Assembly: GCA_006227875.1 (NCBI GenBank)
Contig: SBFI01000342.1
Location: 1-7,644, forward strand
Direction of reading: 5' to 3'
Length of the DNA: 7,644 bases
DNA from: Acidobacteriota bacterium
Lineage (GTDB): Bacteria; Acidobacteriota; Thermoanaerobaculia; Multivoradales; JAHEKO01
Of this stretch, positions 6,323-7,644 are shown one piece after another (positions within the stretch are counted from its first letter, which is position 1; each line of letters starts with the position of its first letter). A model generated the notes under the pieces. It was not told the DNA's origin, ran no database searches, and saw nothing but the letters and a program-made list of their open reading frames with translations. Both the position numbers and the translations under genes were made by a program.

Positions 6323-7153
6323 CTAAGAGGGTTCCTTGGCCAACCACCGAGCGTAGAGCTCGGGTCGCCGGTCGCGAAGAAAGAGCTGGCGGGCGTGGGA
6401 GGAGTCGACCTCGCTCAGATCGAGATCGGCGTAGAGGATGGAGTCCTCGAGCGCCGGGGCGCGACCGACGATGCGGCCGGCCGGGTCACAGACAAACGAC
6501 TCGCCGGCAAAAGTCAGACACTCCTCTTCGCCCACCCGGTTGCACAACGCTGTGTAGTAGCCGTTCTGAAAAGCGGCGACCCGCATCTCCGCTTCGTAGA
6601 GCCCCTCGGGCCATTCGTCGACGGCACCGGCCTGGGGCACGATCACGACCTGGGCGCCCGCGAGCGCCAGCGCCCGCATGTACTCGGGGTAGTGACGGTC
6701 GTAGCAGATGGCCACCCCGATGCGGCCTACCTTGGTGGAGTAAACCGGGGTGCCGGTGTCACCCGGGGTGTAGTAGCCCTGCTCGTGGAAGCAGGGATAG
6801 TCGGTGATGTGGACCATCCGCGTGCAACCGAGCAGCGTGCCGTCGGCATCGATCACCGGTGACGAGTCATAGGTCAGGTCCCCGTCGCGTTCGAACAGAT
6901 TGAGCACCACAACCACGCCGTGCTCGGCGGCCCTGGCCGAGAAGGACTCGGTGATCGGTCCCGGCACCGGCTCGGCCAGCGCTTTGAAATCGGAGCCGGC
7001 CGGCCGCTGGGGATAGAAGGGCTCGAAGGCCAGCTCGGCATAACAGACCAGCTCGGCGCCATTGGCGACGGCCTCCTCCAGCGCCTCCAGACCCCGCTCG
7101 AGGTTCTCCTGCTTGTCGTTCGTGGCGTGCTGCTGAATGAGTGCAATGCGCAT
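6323..7153 (-). CDS. nitrilase-superfamily carbon-nitrogen hydrolase, catalytic Lys position occupied by Met
   Basis: This 276-aa cytoplasmic protein has the length and motif order of single-domain carbon-nitrogen hydrolases, resembling N-carbamoylputrescine amidases and related omega-amidases, which cleave non-peptide C-N bonds. The N-terminal strand 'MRIALIQQ' and the first catalytic motif 'CYAELAFEPFYP' (37-48, Glu40) are typical. So are 'PCFHEQGYYTPGD' (120-132, accessory Glu124) and the nucleophile motif 'VAICYDRHYPEYMRAL' (147-162, Cys150). The expected motif 'YRKMHIPD' reads 'TRMVHITD' at 111-118, so Met113 stands where the catalytic Lys belongs. The ATG codon was read directly at 6815-6817. 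It may be a divergent or inactive enzyme, or the family may solve this differently. The substrate is not predictable. The start is supported by GGAGAAG 5-8 bases upstream and a plausible promoter beyond it. Confidence 0.88.
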   Translation of the reverse strand: MRIALIQQHATNDKQENLERGLEALEEAVANGAELVCYAELAFEPFYPQRPAGSDFKALAEPVPGPITESFSARAAEHGVVVVLNLFERDGDLTYDSSPVIDADGTLLGCTRMVHITDYPCFHEQGYYTPGDTGTPVYSTKVGRIGVAICYDRHYPEYMRALALAGAQVVIVPQAGAVDEWPEGLYEAEMRVAAFQNGYYTALCNRVGEEECLTFAGESFVCDPAGRIVGRAPALEDSILYADLDLSEVDSSHARQLFLRDRRPELYARWLAKEPS

Positions 7154-7158
7154 GTCAT

Positions 7159-7165
7159 CTTCTCC
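7159..7165 (-). promoter_or_regulatory. ribosome binding site of the nitrilase-like gene
   Basis: Read on the minus strand this is GGAGAAG. The GGAG core (7162-7165) ends 8 bases before the ATG at 7153-7151. It fixes the start that gives the family-typical N-terminal strand. Confidence 0.65.
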
Positions 7166-7183
7166 GGTCGCGGTGTGGGCAGC

Positions 7184-7213
7184 ATACTAGCTGCGTGCCG
7201 GATCTGCTTTGAA
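7184..7213 (-). promoter_or_regulatory. sigma70-like promoter of the nitrilase-like gene
   Basis: On the minus strand TTCAAA (7213-7208) and TAGTAT (7189-7184) match the -35 and -10 consensus at 4 of 6 positions each, with an 18-base spacer. The start of transcription would fall near 7177, leaving a leader of about 24 bases that contains the Shine-Dalgarno. This would make the structured region at 7220-7540 lie upstream of the promoter, outside the nitrilase leader. Confidence 0.4.
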
Positions 7214-7225
7214 GCGGCCCACCCG

Positions 7226-7248
7226 ACCACGCGCCTTCGGCGCGCGGT
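7226..7248. other. GC-rich hairpin
   Basis: CGCGCC (7230-7235) pairs perfectly with GGCGCG (7239-7244) around a TTC triloop. Past one A-C mismatch, ACC (7226-7228) pairs with GGT (7246-7248). No T tract follows on either strand, so it is not a standard intrinsic terminator. It lies just upstream of the nitrilase promoter and just outside the larger folded element. Confidence 0.5.
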
Positions 7249-7254
7249 GCCCGC

Positions 7255-7470
7255 CGGCCGAGCCTCCAGTGGTGCGAGACCATCCGGGATGCCCCTGGCT
7301 TGGGGACGGCCCGGTCCTCTCAGACTTCGAAGATATGGACCGGGCCTGCGCTCCGCTGCGCGCCGGTCGGTTGGTAGCCTCCGGTGGTTGGTGGGGATGC
7401 GCTTGCGGAGAGCCCCGCTCGCCAGGAGCATCCCGGAGGGTCTCCCGGGCGCCTTGTGGAACCTCGCCCG
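7255..7470. ncRNA. candidate structured RNA or palindromic repeat element with a three-way-junction fold
   Basis: Three non-crossing helices can form together. The closing helix P1 pairs 7276-7299 with 7421-7444 at 22 of 24 positions. It extends outward from 7255-7275 to 7449-7470 with mismatches, where the outermost 14 bases match at 11, and skips a 4-base bulge (7445-7448). It extends inward by GGGG (7302-7305) with CCCC (7413-7416). P2 is a perfect 10-bp stem, 7308-7317 with 7337-7346, with a 19-base loop containing the palindrome CTTCGAAG. P3 pairs 7351-7356 with 7405-7410 and 7358-7361 with 7399-7402. The linkers at the junction are only 2, 4 and 2 bases. A direct repeat AGCCTCC(A/G)GTGGT occurs at 7261-7273 and 7376-7388. 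Wobble pairs do not favour either strand. It could be an RNA, a MITE-like or REP-like non-coding element, or an attenuator of a gene beyond the right edge. I do not recognise a known RNA family. Confidence 0.4.
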
Positions 7471-7609
7471 TGCTGGACGTCGCTCCTACCGGGAGCCTCT
7501 CACCGTGGAAAGACCTCAGCGTGGCGGTGACGGGCTGGTGGTCTGCAAGCGGAGCGACTAGACAGTATGGAGCGACCGGTTCCTCGCTCGTAAGATCGAG
7601 GTTCGTAAA

Positions 7610-7637
7610 AGACACTCGCGGCCGGTGTCTGACCGGC
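7610..7637. other. two mutually exclusive hairpins near the right edge
   Basis: AGACAC (7610-7615) can pair with GTGTCT (7625-7630). Alternatively GCCGGT (7621-7626) can pair with ACCGGC (7632-7637). The two stems share bases 7625-7626 and cannot both form fully, as in attenuators or simply nested repeats. The window ends 7 bases later, so the gene context is missing. Confidence 0.3.
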
Positions 7638-7644
7638 GATATCG

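Larger units (their letters stand above)
7190..7644. other. non-coding stretch rich in inverted repeats; no supported gene
   Basis: I find no credible protein gene in these 455 bases. The minus-strand frame 7615-7187 is open, and open beyond the window edge, but it starts at GTG without a Shine-Dalgarno. Its translation is Pro/Arg/Ser/Gly-rich with no recognisable domain, and its codons look random. The plus-strand frame running to 7561 is mostly the shadow of the nitrilase gene. No tRNA-like T-loop or acceptor pairing was found. Instead there are many hairpins: 7226-7248, the large element at 7255-7470, 7482-7496 (GCTCC/GGAGC), 7500-7530 (TCACCG/CGGTGA), 7582-7601 (CCTCG/CGAGG) and 7610-7637. 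The structured nature of the stretch is visible, but its function is not. Confidence 0.6.

Noticed and set aside
7482..7530. Small hairpins GCTCC/GGAGC and TCACCG/CGGTGA as further helices of the structured element
   Set aside because: Each is short enough to arise by chance and they lie outside the closing helix. They are noted only as part of the inverted-repeat-rich stretch.
6920..7561. Plus-strand open frame of 213 codons
   Set aside because: The first third is antisense to the well-supported nitrilase-like gene and the rest is Arg/Pro/Gly-rich translation of the structured non-coding stretch.
7187..7615. Minus-strand open frame of 142 codons upstream of the nitrilase-like gene
   Set aside because: It starts at GTG with no Shine-Dalgarno, its composition is Pro/Arg/Ser/Gly-rich with no domain, its codon third positions look random, and its DNA is taken up by inverted repeats.

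Overview
The window comes from a high-GC Gram-negative bacterium. It carries a lipoprotein signal, a Sec signal peptide on a periplasm-exposed channel, and several inner-membrane proteins. The truncated first gene joins HEAT-like repeats to TPRs, a layout I associate with multiheme cytochrome/TPR proteins of Acidobacteriota-type genomes. That taxonomic guess is from memory and weak. No plasmid, phage, transposase, CRISPR, tRNA or rRNA signal was found.

Layout from left to right: (1) the 3' end of a HEAT/TPR repeat protein on + (2-904). (2) A YihY/BrkB-family membrane protein with a C-terminal winged-helix-like extension on + (976-2253). Its end overlaps an imperfect 44-bp-period tandem duplication (2225-2303). 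(3) A META/HslJ-domain lipoprotein on - (2313-3308), convergent with yihY. (4) A divergent 164-bp intergenic space leading to a small GlsB/YeaQ-type membrane protein on + (3473-3718). (5) A large MscS-family mechanosensitive channel with a periplasmic coiled-coil domain on + (3815-6316). (6) A nitrilase-superfamily amidohydrolase on - (6323-7153), which ends only 6 bases from the channel stop. (7) A roughly 450-base stretch (7190-7644) with no convincing gene but dense inverted-repeat structure.

Functionally the middle of the window is an envelope/osmotic-stress neighbourhood: YihY-type protein, META lipoprotein, GlsB-type protein and MscS channel. They are read in different directions from several promoters, so this is a themed cluster and not one operon. 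The nitrilase looks metabolically unrelated.

Two items deserve most attention. First, 7255-7470 can fold into a three-way-junction structure with one long closing helix and two internal hairpins, so it may be an undescribed structured RNA or a non-coding repeat element. Second, the nitrilase-like protein has the expected Glu40 and Cys150 but Met113 where the catalytic Lys normally sits. I saw no defence or other clearly new protein system.
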